DNA of 64,000 nt, from the NCBI GenBank assembly GCA_903859705.1, contig CAIONQ010000036.1, positions 1-64,000 on the forward strand, written 5' to 3'. The position numbers were made by a program, and so were the translations under genes. Below, in pieces: positions 1 through 9,363 of this stretch (its first letter is position 1; every line of letters begins with the position of its first letter). The notes beneath the pieces were generated by a model that saw only the letters and a list, made by a program, of their open reading frames with translations, searched no databases and was not told the origin of the DNA. The stretch is from an uncultured Chthonomonas sp. GTDB lineage: Bacteria; Armatimonadota; Chthonomonadetes; Chthonomonadales; Chthonomonadaceae.

Positions 1-140
1 AACGATGATCCCTGATCGTTGCACCACGCATCTCAGCCGCAGCCCAGTTCTCCATTTAACATCCCCCTAAATCATATCCGATTAAGAAGGAGCAAAGATT
101 CCCCGGTATGAGTTAAAAGATATGAATCATTGTTAGCCCT

Positions 141-1196
141 GTGCGCTCTGCCAAGGTGGCCTGCATGCAAGAAAGCTACAGCCTGTATACCACTTTGGGA
201 AACCTCGATGCAGCAAACATTGTGCGTGCCAGCCTTGCCGGCGTATTTACGCAATACGAACAGATTTCTGAAGCTGTGCCTTTGATAAACGAGTGCCTTC
301 AGTACAATATTCAAACCCATAAAGACTGGGATGCAGCGAGGGTACAGTTTGCGTTGGGGCAGATTGCCTATATGCAGGGACGTACGCCCGAGGCAAAATT
401 ACTGTTTGAAACGTCCCTACGCTTCTACACCGAGGTCGATTTTCGATTACTTAAGCAGCTCATCCGCTTCTGGCTGTCTGCCGCGTTAGCTGATCTTGGA
501 GACATGCCTGAAGCTCTGGAGCTTATTTCCCCTGAGCTACAACCTTTTGAGCAAGATGGCGATATATCAGCAATTCGCATAGGCAGTTTCATGATGGGCA
601 GCACTTTGATATCTGTTGAACGGCATGCAGTAGCTTCCGAAATCATGGAAAGGGCAGGCAGATACCACGAAGCGTACCAAACCAGATGCAACCGAATACG
701 AGCTGCCCTGGAAGCAGGAGCTTCAGAATTAGCCAGCGTGCTTCACACGGGTTGGGAACAAGCTTCAGAAAGTCAGATTGAAGGGTGCCCGAGCTGCGAA
801 TGGCATGTGCTTGGGTTTATTCTTGCTGCACAGAAGGCAAATACTCGCATGGCAATGCACCACCTTTCGTCCGCCCTGCACGAAGTGTGCACCAACGTAA
901 GGCGGCCATTGCTATATCGAATGTTGCCCGCCGCAGTTGTGTTTACCATCAATAACGGGCGGCCCGATATCGCTGGGCAGTGTCAAGATACGTGTAAGCA
1001 CCTGGAACAGTGGATGGGATTTGTACCGGGATCCTGGATGCGTGAGCAACAGAAGGCAGCTCTGAAAGCACTTGCTGCCTGCAATCAAATGGAACAGGCG
1101 GGCACGGACCACTCAATTTGTGATGGTGACATAGCCCCGTTATGCAATCTGCTTATGGAATTTACCGCAGCAGGAATAACCGGGTTGTCAAATTGA
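141..1196 (+). CDS. TPR-like helical repeat protein, N-terminally incomplete
   Basis: The 351-residue product consists of paired amphipathic helices with TPR-like spacing (for example LGQIAYMQGRTPEAKLLFE near residue 75, and AALADLGDMPEALELI near 117). It resembles the C-terminal helical arm of large AAA/TPR signalling regulators, where the arm binds partners. The frame is closed by TGA at 123-125, and neither GTG 141 nor ATG 165 has a ribosome binding site. No catalytic or DNA-binding domain is visible. I infer that the N-terminal part was lost by truncation or frameshift; the upstream 140 bases show no coding continuation in any frame. The next gene, acs, starts 87 bases downstream with its own ribosome binding site. 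Confidence 0.55.
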   Translation: MRSAKVACMQESYSLYTTLGNLDAANIVRASLAGVFTQYEQISEAVPLINECLQYNIQTHKDWDAARVQFALGQIAYMQGRTPEAKLLFETSLRFYTEVDFRLLKQLIRFWLSAALADLGDMPEALELISPELQPFEQDGDISAIRIGSFMMGSTLISVERHAVASEIMERAGRYHEAYQTRCNRIRAALEAGASELASVLHTGWEQASESQIEGCPSCEWHVLGFILAAQKANTRMAMHHLSSALHEVCTNVRRPLLYRMLPAAVVFTINNGRPDIAGQCQDTCKHLEQWMGFVPGSWMREQQKAALKALAACNQMEQAGTDHSICDGDIAPLCNLLMEFTAAGITGLSN

Positions 1197-1283
1197 GAGG
1201 AATCCGGCGTGGCACTGTCTAACCTTTGGAGAAGTGTTATTACCACGTCAGATCCATTAACGTTGTAAGGAGATTCCGGTTTT

Positions 1284-3287
1284 ATGTCGATCGGTAATGA
1301 GTGGCAGCAGGAGCTAATCTTCCCGCCAGCCCCAGAATTTACTGCGCAGGCCAATGCTGGCGATGCGTCTATATACGCCACGGCGGCGGATGACTACGAG
1401 GCGTTCTGGGCTTCCTGGGCAGACCGGCTTGAGTGGTTTACGCCATACAATACCGTGCTGGAATGGAACCCACCCCATGCCAAGTGGTTTTTGGGCGGCA
1501 CACTGAATGTAAGCTACAACTGTGTAGATCGCCACCTTAGCACGCACCGCAGAGATAAAACTGCCATCGTGTTTGAGGGAGAGCCAGGCGACACACGTTC
1601 CTTAACCTATGCAGAACTTTCGGTAGAGGTTAATCGGTTTGCCAACGTACTTAAGAAGCTTGGCATTAACAAGGGCGACCGCGTAACCCTGTACATGCCG
1701 ATGACGCCGGAAGCTGCTATTGCCATGCTTGCGTGTACCCGCGTTGGGGCGGTGCACTCCGTTGTATTTGGTGGGTTCTCTGCCGAAAGCCTGCGAGAGC
1801 GCTCCAACGATAGCGGCGCTAAGCTTATCATTACGGCGGATGGTTACTGGCGACGCGGACACATTGTTCCGCTGAAGAAAACCACCGATGAAGCAGTCGC
1901 AGGGTGCCCTACCGTTGAAAACGTTATTGTGCTTCAGCGCATTGGCGTTGATGCCGGCATAACCATGGTGGAGGGCCGCGACCACTGGTGGCATGATCTG
2001 GTTGCAGGCGTATCGGACGAATGCCCCGCGGAGCCGATGGATGCCGAGGATCCCCTATTCATCCTCTATACATCCGGCAGCACTGGCAAGCCCAAGGGAA
2101 TTCTGCACACAACGGCAGGTTACCTCACCGGTGTAACCGCAACCACAAACTACGTTTTTGATATTAAAGACACCGATTTATATTGGTGTACGGCCGATGT
2201 TGGTTGGATTACGGGCCACTCTTATGTGGTTTATGGGCCACTGGCAAACGGCGCAACCGTGTTCATGTATGAGGGTTCGCCGGATTGGGGAAGAACCGTT
2301 GGTGAGGGGGCGGGCGCAGCACCTGGCCCGAACCGTGCTCGCCTGTGGGATATCATAGAGCGACACAAGGTAACGATTCTTTACACTGCCCCCACCCTTA
2401 TCCGCTCCTGTATGAAATGGGGCGAAGTCTACCCGCAAAAGCACGATATTTCATCGCTGCGCTTGCTGGGTTCGGTGGGTGAGCCCATTAATCCCGAAGC
2501 ATGGCTGTGGTACCACGAGTTTATTGGTGGCAAGAACTGCCCCATTGTGGATACCTGGTGGCAAACCGAAACCGGCGCCATTATGATTTCGCCACTGCCA
2601 GGCATCACAAATACCAAGCCAGGATCGGCAACAAAGCCCTTCCCGGGTATTTGTGCAGAGATTGTGGATGAGCAGGGCAACCCGGTGAAGGATGGCCAGA
2701 AGGGCATTCTCGTAATTCGCAAGCCATGGCCATCCATGCTGCGAACTCTGTGGGGCAACGACGAACGCTACAAGCAGGTTTACTGGAGCAAGTTTGAGGG
2801 CCTGTACTTCCCTGGCGATGGCGCCGTGCGGGATGACGATGGCGACTTTTGGCTGCTTGGCCGCGTAGACGACATTATGCTGGTTGCGGGCCATAACATC
2901 AGCACAATGGAGATGGAGAGCTCGCTTGTAGAGCACGCTGCCGTTGCCGAAGCAGCTGTCATTGGCAAATCTCACGAGATTAAGGGGCAGGCCCCGGTTG
3001 CATTCGTAATCATTCGCGAAGGGTATGGGCCAGCTGCGGGGGATACTGAAGCAGCCGATAAGCTGCGCGCCGAACTCAAAGAGTTTGTGGCACACAAGCT
3101 CGGTGCTATCTGCCGCCCAGATGATATCATCCTCTCTGCAGAGCTGCCCAAAACCCGCTCTGGCAAAATCATGCGCCGCCTGCTACGCGATGTTGCAGAA
3201 GGCCGAGTAATGGGAGATACCACCACACTGGCAGACCCGGCCGTGGTTGCATCGCTCCGCGAGAAGTACTCTTCAGACGAGAGCTAA
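1284..3287 (+). CDS. acs: Acetyl-CoA synthetase
   Basis: This 667-residue AMP-forming acetate-CoA ligase activates acetate to acetyl-AMP and then acetyl-CoA in the cytoplasm. The N-terminal ACS domain ([17 protein letters not shown] near residue 70) is followed by the adenylation P-loop [12 protein letters not shown] near residue 261 and the [12 protein letters not shown] core motif near 425. The C-terminal [11 protein letters not shown] near 621 carries the catalytic lysine that is regulated by acetylation in this family. Length is normal (about 650). AAGGAG lies just upstream of ATG 1284. The gene is single and ends in a strong hairpin. Acetate scavenging fits the sugar-degrading neighbourhood. 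Confidence 0.97.
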   Translation: MSIGNEWQQELIFPPAPEFTAQANAGDASIYATAADDYEAFWASWADRLEWFTPYNTVLEWNPPHAKWFLGGTLNVSYNCVDRHLSTHRRDKTAIVFEGEPGDTRSLTYAELSVEVNRFANVLKKLGINKGDRVTLYMPMTPEAAIAMLACTRVGAVHSVVFGGFSAESLRERSNDSGAKLIITADGYWRRGHIVPLKKTTDEAVAGCPTVENVIVLQRIGVDAGITMVEGRDHWWHDLVAGVSDECPAEPMDAEDPLFILYTSGSTGKPKGILHTTAGYLTGVTATTNYVFDIKDTDLYWCTADVGWITGHSYVVYGPLANGATVFMYEGSPDWGRTVGEGAGAAPGPNRARLWDIIERHKVTILYTAPTLIRSCMKWGEVYPQKHDISSLRLLGSVGEPINPEAWLWYHEFIGGKNCPIVDTWWQTETGAIMISPLPGITNTKPGSATKPFPGICAEIVDEQGNPVKDGQKGILVIRKPWPSMLRTLWGNDERYKQVYWSKFEGLYFPGDGAVRDDDGDFWLLGRVDDIMLVAGHNISTMEMESSLVEHAAVAEAAVIGKSHEIKGQAPVAFVIIREGYGPAAGDTEAADKLRAELKEFVAHKLGAICRPDDIILSAELPKTRSGKIMRRLLRDVAEGRVMGDTTTLADPAVVASLREKYSSDES

Positions 3288-3311
3288 TCTCTCTTAACCA
3301 AACCTAAACAG

Positions 3312-3349
3312 ATTGGGCCGCACCAAGCATCTGCTCGGTGCGGCCCAAT
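3312..3349. terminator. Bidirectional hairpin terminator after acs
   Basis: ATTGGGCCGCACC (3312-3324) pairs perfectly with GGTGCGGCCCAAT (3337-3349), and the stem can extend inward with one mismatch. A T-rich stretch follows. It lies between the convergent acs and the zinc-ribbon protein gene. Confidence 0.85.
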
Positions 3350-3374
3350 TTGTGTTTGTTAGTTGGTGGTAGGG

Positions 3375-4559
3375 TTAATGAGATACGGCTTTGCCACAAT
3401 GCGGGCAGAACTTCCAGTCGCCTGCTTCGGCAGGGCGCTTAGCACCATCATTGGGGCAAAACTTCCATTCCTTCTGAAAGTCCTTACCACACGTTGGGCA
3501 CTTTGGTGCAGTGTGCTTCCGCAGTACCGTTATCTGCTCTTTGCAACTGGGGCAAGTAAATGTGGAGCGTGCCTCGGTGGTGGTGATATCGTATACCAGT
3601 GGCTTTTGCGTTAACACCGATTCGAGGGCTTTTGTAACTTGCAGGTTCGCATCGTCGTGTGCCCGCTTTGTTGCTATCTGAACGTCCCTACTCACCCCGG
3701 CTGGCAGCGAGATAAGTGCGCCGTCGTCCTCGCTGGGCCTTGTGGGAGTTGCTACCGGTGCGGCGGCATCCTTAGCAACGAGTGAATCCTTCAGCATTCG
3801 CTGTTTGTCCAGAGCCCTTTCAAGATATTGCTTTGCCTGCATCAAGCTATCATTGTAGTACAGGTAGCTATACGGAAGGCTATCAGACTGCGCTCCCCAG
3901 TAGGGAGGGATGCCCAGTTTTTTTGTGAAGTGGTAAACCGAGCCAGTCTGTGCGATGGGCTTGGTTGTGCCGGGCAGTGCCATACCAGGATCGGCTGAAA
4001 GATGGGCGCCGATGCCAAGTGCTTCAGTAATTACAGTTACCACCGAATTAAGCCTCACGTTTGTGGCTTTCAGTGAGATGGTAAGGCTATCGGGAACATC
4101 TTTATCTATTTCGAACCGCTGGCCGGTGCCCGCAAACAGCTTTTTCAGCGCATCCCGCAGAGATTTACCCTTTATGTCTGCATTCACCCTGGGTGAGGTG
4201 GGCAGTGGCCAGGTGAAAGATGCGGGCGGAGCATTGGCCGGTATGTACTGAGCCGGAATGGTAGCAGCAGCATCAATTGCCGCATTTACTGCAGGTGCAA
4301 CGGTGGCTACAGTGTCTGCGCTCGTTCCAGAGTTGGCCGTTTTGGTCTCTTGCCCGGGGAGTTTTGAATTGGATGCCGGAGCAGACTTGCTTTGCGCCGG
4401 TTGGGAGTTACTGGCAACGGGAACAGGCGGGATTACATCCTCGCCACCAACGGGAGGAGAATCCTGTGCACGGGCTGCAGAAAGGCTGCCAGCTGCTAGC
4501 AGAGTTATGGCGGCCGCACGGATGGTGGCAGTTATTGGCCGGTTGTACAGTGGTTTCAA
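3375..4559 (-). CDS. Exported protein with secretin-N0/STN-like domain and C-terminal zinc ribbons
   Basis: The 394-residue product starts at TTG 4559, with AGGAGA eight bases upstream. Residues 1-31 are a signal peptide (ALAAGSLSAARAQ-type cleavage). A Pro/Ser/Ala-rich spacer runs to about residue 110. Residues 125-195 (GKSLRDALKKLFAGTGQRFEID, then LKATNVRLNSVVTVITEAL, with a small gap) match the short STN / secretin N0-type fold. The tail has a four-cysteine ribbon (CPSC ... CPTC) and a second ribbon-like unit with CPND in place of CPxC, ending in CPHCGKAVSH. Zinc ribbons on an exported protein are unusual. It is the third gene of the sigma/anti-sigma operon, 14 bases after its neighbour, so it may be an output or sensor of that system. 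Function unknown. Confidence 0.8.
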   Translation of the reverse strand: MKPLYNRPITATIRAAAITLLAAGSLSAARAQDSPPVGGEDVIPPVPVASNSQPAQSKSAPASNSKLPGQETKTANSGTSADTVATVAPAVNAAIDAAATIPAQYIPANAPPASFTWPLPTSPRVNADIKGKSLRDALKKLFAGTGQRFEIDKDVPDSLTISLKATNVRLNSVVTVITEALGIGAHLSADPGMALPGTTKPIAQTGSVYHFTKKLGIPPYWGAQSDSLPYSYLYYNDSLMQAKQYLERALDKQRMLKDSLVAKDAAAPVATPTRPSEDDGALISLPAGVSRDVQIATKRAHDDANLQVTKALESVLTQKPLVYDITTTEARSTFTCPSCKEQITVLRKHTAPKCPTCGKDFQKEWKFCPNDGAKRPAEAGDWKFCPHCGKAVSH

Positions 4560-4573
4560 TGCGTGGTTCTCCT

Positions 4574-5197
4574 TCAGTTATCTGAATGCACACTCTTTGA
4601 ATTCGGAGGAAAGTCGCCCGGGATCTGTTTCAGCGTTACCTGTGTCAGCACCGGTATGGTGGCCATATAAGGATCATCACGGGATTCCGTCGCATCGTTG
4701 CCGACGGGGATATTTACTACAATGCCGCTATGGCGGCTGGTTACTACTGTGGTGGTCCACATAGGAGTGGAGGATATTCTGGCTGCAGTATTAGCGATGA
4801 CGTTGCGGCGTTTGCGCGTACGGAGCGATTGGCTGCCCGAGCCAGGATGCTGATTGGATGCGATGGTTGAGGCAGGCTGAACAGTTGTTGGAGCCACCTG
4901 CGGGATTTGCACGGCTTGAGCAAGTTGCTGTGGAAATGCTGACTGCGGCTTACCCTTTGGTCTGGCCGTTGCGTGAGGTTGCCTGATCATCGCCAAAATG
5001 CAGAAGCAAGCAGCAGCGCACACAACAACACCGGACTGGACTGCGCGTCTTCTAGCCAAATTGCGCTGACCGCGAGCCATTGCACGGGATACAAACCCGG
5101 CTGGAATATCGGAAACATCTGTCACATCGGCTGCCTTAAGCAGGATGCCTTCCAGATGTTCGTAATTATGATTGTCCTGGTTGTTATTAGATTTCAT
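4574..5197 (-). CDS. Putative membrane anti-sigma factor
   Basis: The 207-residue product has a cytoplasmic N-terminus of about 50 residues, one hydrophobic helix at about 55-72 (GVVVCAAACFCILAMI), and a low-complexity Pro/Gln/Thr/Ser-rich external part. Its ATG overlaps the end of the sigma-factor gene by 11 bases, so translation is probably coupled. Position and topology fit an anti-sigma factor that holds the ECF sigma at the membrane. The common zinc anti-sigma motif (H-x3-C-x2-C) is absent, so the assignment rests on context. It could alternatively be a structural membrane protein of the same operon. Confidence 0.6.
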   Translation of the reverse strand: MKSNNNQDNHNYEHLEGILLKAADVTDVSDIPAGFVSRAMARGQRNLARRRAVQSGVVVCAAACFCILAMIRQPHATARPKGKPQSAFPQQLAQAVQIPQVAPTTVQPASTIASNQHPGSGSQSLRTRKRRNVIANTAARISSTPMWTTTVVTSRHSGIVVNIPVGNDATESRDDPYMATIPVLTQVTLKQIPGDFPPNSKSVHSDN

Positions 5198-5783
5198 TAG
5201 ACCTCGCAGTCTGAACCAGCAACTCCTCGTTGGGAGCGTTCAGATCCTCCAACACAATACTGAGCCTTGCAAGGCCAACCTTCATCCTACTACGGATAGT
5301 ACTTTCCGGCGCATTTTCTATCTCCGCAATCTCTTTCAGGGTGAGGCCCTCAAAGTAATGCAGCCAGATTGGCACACTCTGGCCAGGTGGGAGCTTCATA
5401 ACCGCCTTGCGTACTCTCATCACTTCTGCGCGCCGTTCGGCTACTACTGCTGCCGCTGGCACTGTTTCGGTTTGTACCGGGCCTCCGGTCACCAGCGATA
5501 CCACACGGCGCTTCCATGCCGACTTCAGATAATCGCGCCCGGCATTCACTGTTATGCGGCATATCCAGGCTTCAAAGGTAATGGCATTGCTACAGGTGCC
5601 AATGGCACGCCAGCCTTTGATAATCGCATCCTGTGCGATATCTTCGGCATCTGGGCCAGTAGCGATGGCGTTGGCAATCTTCCAGACGCGCGTAGCAAAT
5701 TGCTCGCACAACTGTTCATAGGCCGCCCTATCTCCTGATCGGGCCCGCACAACCAGCGCAGCACAGGCCACGTAATCGGCCAA
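5187..5783 (-). CDS. ECF-family RNA polymerase sigma factor
   Basis: This 198-residue sigma-70 family protein redirects RNA polymerase in response to an envelope or nutrient signal. Region 2 is visible as RARSGDRAAYEQLCEQFATR and DAEDIAQDAIIKGWRAI (residues 12-70). Region 4 is LPPGQSVPIWLHYFEGLTLKEIAEI followed, after a few residues, by STIRSRMKVGLARL (about 125-180). I chose TTG 5783 because GGAGGT lies six bases upstream and homology begins there; the same frame stays open to 5933 but that extension looks non-coding. It is the first gene of a three-gene unit with the anti-sigma-like protein and the zinc-ribbon protein. Confidence 0.9.
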   Translation of the reverse strand: MADYVACAALVVRARSGDRAAYEQLCEQFATRVWKIANAIATGPDAEDIAQDAIIKGWRAIGTCSNAITFEAWICRITVNAGRDYLKSAWKRRVVSLVTGGPVQTETVPAAAVVAERRAEVMRVRKAVMKLPPGQSVPIWLHYFEGLTLKEIAEIENAPESTIRSRMKVGLARLSIVLEDLNAPNEELLVQTARSNEI

Positions 5784-6036
5784 ATCCGTACCTCCATACA
5801 CAAGACGATATAGAGAATTAAAAGCGCGAACTAAGGTAAGAAAATTTTCTGGACTGAATCGGTAGATGAAATGTTTGAGTACCCGCATCCAAGACTTCAT
5901 CAGAATAGTGGCACAACATACAACTCCACCCACAATCCATCAAACGGCGGATGTGCGTTTGCGCTCCATCTCTTATGCTGTGAAATCTGGCATGTGAATT
6001 ATCTGCCGGCGATGCCGCCGGGATGAGGGCTTAATT

Positions 6037-9000
6037 ATGCTCCGCTTGGATAAGTTTTCTGGTAATCGCCTCCTGCTATCTGTTGCTGCAGCAGCAAGTC
6101 TGGCAATAGCATGCGATGTGGCTGTATTTGCCACTCCGGCACCACCGACTGCATTTCAAAAGTGCTTTGCCTTGCCACCACCGCAAGCTCGCCCCTGGGT
6201 TTACTGGTTCTGGTTGAATGGCAACATAACCCGGGAGGGAATTACCGCAGACCTGGAGGCGATGAAGAAAGCTGGCATCGGTGGCGCACTCATAATGGAA
6301 GTGGATCAGGGCACACCCGTTGGCAATGTTCCATTTGCTGGGCCACAATGGCGAGAGCTGTTTAAGCACGTTTTGCGCGAAGCATCTCGCCTTGGCCTTG
6401 AGATCAATATGAATGGTGACGCTGGCTGGTGTGGCAGCGGTGGGCCGTGGGTTACCCCTAAAAACTCGATGAAGAAGGTGGTGTGGAGCGAGGCCGAAAC
6501 AAAGGGCGCTGGCACCACACATATAACGCTACGGCAGCCAGAATCCGTTGCAGGGTTCTATCGCGATATCTGCGTGCTTGCCATCCCATCCGTGCCGAAG
6601 GGTGTTATCGAAGATCTGCCTGGCAAAACGGCCCTCGTTCGCCGTGATGTTCCGGAGAAGACACAGTATAGGCAGCTTCCACCCGAGAGTTGCATAGGTA
6701 AAGATAACGTCATTCGCCTGGACGGGCGAATGACCCCGGATGGAGTGCTAACGTGTGACTTGCCCGCAGGTAACTGGACCATTTTACGCCTTGGCTTCAC
6801 CAGCACTGGCGCTGTTAATGCCCCGGCGCCCGCCAGTGGTCGTGGCCTGGAATGCGATAAATTAAGCGAAGCCGGTGCCGACGAGGCGTTTGATGGCCTG
6901 ATCGGCAGAATTCTAAAAGACTCACCAGTTGCTGCAGGTAAATCGCTGGTATCCATGCATATCGATAGCTGGGAGATGGGCAGCCAGAACTGGACAGATC
7001 TGTTTCCTCAGGAGTTCGAACGTCTGCGAGGATACTCCATCTACCAGTGGCTTCCGGTGCTAACCGGCAGAGCCGTTGGCACTCTGGAGCAATCAGAGCG
7101 GATTCTCTGGGACTTTCGGCGAACAATTGCCGATCTTGTTGCGGCCCGTTATGCCGGCCACATGCAGCAACGCGCTAAGAAGGCGGGCATTCGGCTTTCG
7201 ATAGAAGCGTATGGCGATGCTGTGTTTGATGACATTCAATACGGCGGTATGGCAGATGAACCGATGACCGAATTCTGGTCGTGGCCAGGCAACTTCACAG
7301 CGGGCATCGCGCATCAAATGGCATCGTCTGCGCATGTTTATGGTAAGAACATTCTGGGTGCCGAAGCGTTTACTGCGGGCGACGGTGAGAAGTGGCTATT
7401 CCACCCGGGCTCTGTAAAGCCCCTGGGAGACTGGGCCTTTTGCAGGGGAGTAAACCGCTTTGTGTTCCACCGTTTTGCCATGCAGCCCTGGGTTGGCCCT
7501 GGGAGATCACCGGGCATGTCTATGGGGCCATGGGGTCTGCACTATGAGCGCACTCAAACCTGGTGGCCACTCTCCAGTGTCTGGCATACCTACCTTAGCC
7601 GCTGCCAGTATATGCTGCGCCTTGGCCTGCCCAGTGCAGATATTCTGTATCTGGAGCCTGAGGGTGCCCCACGCAGTTTCTCACCGCCCGATGCCCCGGA
7701 GAGGCACGGATTCCGCAGCGACATCTGCACGCCAGATGCGCTCTTCAGCCGAGTATCTGTAAAAGAAGGACAACTGGTTTTGCCAGATGGCAACAGCTAC
7801 CGCGTGCTTGTGCTGCCTGCCGTTAGAACAATGACACCGCGATTGTTAAGGCGTATTAGTGAGCTGGCCCGAGCCGGTGTGAAAATAATAGGAACGCGTC
7901 CGCAGGTTTCCCCAGGGCTCACGGGGTATCCACGCTGCGACGAGGAGATCACAGAGATAGCGGCAGGGCTCTGGGATAATCGTCTGGTGCATGAAACCAC
8001 AGACCTTGAAACTGAGCTCAAGCGGATGGGGATAGAGCCAGATTTCACCTCCGACAGATTGCTGGATTTCACGCATCGCAGCTCAGCAACTCAGGAGATC
8101 TACTTTGTATCTAACCAGGGTCGGCATGCCGTAAACGCGCGCTGTTCGTTTAGAGCTGCTGGCGAAAATGCCGAACTATGGAACCCGGAAACCGGCACCG
8201 TTACGCGGGCAGCAAGTGCTGTGCGCAAGGGCAAACATCTGCAGATAGACCTGAGGTTGGAAGCCGGCGGTTCCATTTTTGTGGTAATTCCACACAGTTC
8301 AGCTTCGGCAGTAGGCTCGCTGCTGGCCCTCACCCATACTGGCACCAATGGCAAGACTGTGGATCTGCAAAAGCCACGTGCCACAGCGCAAATACATGTT
8401 TTGAAGGCGATGTGGGGCCCGGCGGGCGATGCTGCGCGCACCATCGATGTAACAGCCGAGGTGGCGCGCAGAGCGAAAACAGGAGACGGTTCTTTCGTGG
8501 TGGCTGAACTGGCAGCAGGTGGCGACCCGGCAGTGAATGTTATCAAAACGCTCACGGTAGAGTATCTAACCGAAGGAAAACGCCTGCATGTTACGGCAAC
8601 GGACCCTGAGACACTGCAGTTTGAGATGCCTGCCGATGGAGCGCGCCCTATCCGGCTGGAAGGGGATGCAGTATCCGGCGGCGTGCGAGCCATAGTAACT
8701 GCGCCGGGAACCTACCGTCTAGGCTCAAAACGCGGGCACACAGTTGTGCTAAATGTGAAGCGCGGCGCTGAAGTGCAGGCACTGACATCGCCATGGAGAG
8801 TTGTTTTTCCCAGTGGAACCGGGGCACCTGCGGCCATCGTCATGAAGTCTCTTGCGCCACTCAGCCATTCAAATATCGAAGGTGTACGCTACTTCTCTGG
8901 CATCGCGACCTACACTACAGATGTGCAGGCTAACGCGGGGTTGGTTGCGGCAGGCAAACGGATTAGTCTGGATCTGGGAGAGGTTGAGGTTTGCGCCCGA

Positions 9001-9363
9001 GTAACTATAAATGGCAAGCCCGCAGGCACTGCATGGCACAGCCCCTATGTGTTGGATGTAACCGGTTTGCTGAAACCCGGCAAAAACAGCATAAGAATAG
9101 AGGTTGCAAACTTGTGGCCAAACAGGATGATTGGCGACGAACACCTGCCCGAAGACAGCGCCCGTCGGCCGGACGGCACTCTGGAGCGCTGGCCGGATTG
9201 GCTGGATGCTGGCAAAATGCCCCCAACTGGAAGATACACCTTCACAAGTTGGCGCCTTTGGAAGGCAAGCTCCCCGCTGCCACTATCCGGGCTAATTGGC
9301 CCCGTGCAGCTGGTGAGTGAACCCGTGATAGTGCTGAGAAAGAGCGGGAACAGCAAGCAATGA
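6037..9363 (+). CDS. Secreted GH106-like glycoside hydrolase (alpha-L-rhamnosidase type)
   Basis: The 1108-residue exported enzyme has a signal peptide at 1-32. The family block RPWVYWFWLNGNITREGI (near residue 50) and ADLEAMKKAGIGGALIMEVD lead into a long catalytic barrel with SMHIDSWEMGSQNW near residue 305 and LGAEAFTAGDGEKW near 440. The last 150 residues form a galactose-binding-like beta domain (VRYFSGIATYTTDVQ, then VTINGKPAGTAWHSPYVLDV). Length is normal for GH106-like proteins, which release terminal rhamnose or related sugars from plant or algal polysaccharides; the exact substrate is unknown. A GAGG ribosome binding site lies before ATG 6037. The stop overlaps the next start by four bases. 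Confidence 0.85.
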   Translation: MLRLDKFSGNRLLLSVAAAASLAIACDVAVFATPAPPTAFQKCFALPPPQARPWVYWFWLNGNITREGITADLEAMKKAGIGGALIMEVDQGTPVGNVPFAGPQWRELFKHVLREASRLGLEINMNGDAGWCGSGGPWVTPKNSMKKVVWSEAETKGAGTTHITLRQPESVAGFYRDICVLAIPSVPKGVIEDLPGKTALVRRDVPEKTQYRQLPPESCIGKDNVIRLDGRMTPDGVLTCDLPAGNWTILRLGFTSTGAVNAPAPASGRGLECDKLSEAGADEAFDGLIGRILKDSPVAAGKSLVSMHIDSWEMGSQNWTDLFPQEFERLRGYSIYQWLPVLTGRAVGTLEQSERILWDFRRTIADLVAARYAGHMQQRAKKAGIRLSIEAYGDAVFDDIQYGGMADEPMTEFWSWPGNFTAGIAHQMASSAHVYGKNILGAEAFTAGDGEKWLFHPGSVKPLGDWAFCRGVNRFVFHRFAMQPWVGPGRSPGMSMGPWGLHYERTQTWWPLSSVWHTYLSRCQYMLRLGLPSADILYLEPEGAPRSFSPPDAPERHGFRSDICTPDALFSRVSVKEGQLVLPDGNSYRVLVLPAVRTMTPRLLRRISELARAGVKIIGTRPQVSPGLTGYPRCDEEITEIAAGLWDNRLVHETTDLETELKRMGIEPDFTSDRLLDFTHRSSATQEIYFVSNQGRHAVNARCSFRAAGENAELWNPETGTVTRAASAVRKGKHLQIDLRLEAGGSIFVVIPHSSASAVGSLLALTHTGTNGKTVDLQKPRATAQIHVLKAMWGPAGDAARTIDVTAEVARRAKTGDGSFVVAELAAGGDPAVNVIKTLTVEYLTEGKRLHVTATDPETLQFEMPADGARPIRLEGDAVSGGVRAIVTAPGTYRLGSKRGHTVVLNVKRGAEVQALTSPWRVVFPSGTGAPAAIVMKSLAPLSHSNIEGVRYFSGIATYTTDVQANAGLVAAGKRISLDLGEVEVCARVTINGKPAGTAWHSPYVLDVTGLLKPGKNSIRIEVANLWPNRMIGDEHLPEDSARRPDGTLERWPDWLDAGKMPPTGRYTFTSWRLWKASSPLPLSGLIGPVQLVSEPVIVLRKSGNSKQ

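Noticed and set aside
5784-5933. Longer N-terminus for the ECF sigma factor
   Set aside because: GGAGGT lies next to TTG 5783 and homology begins there; the extension has no match.
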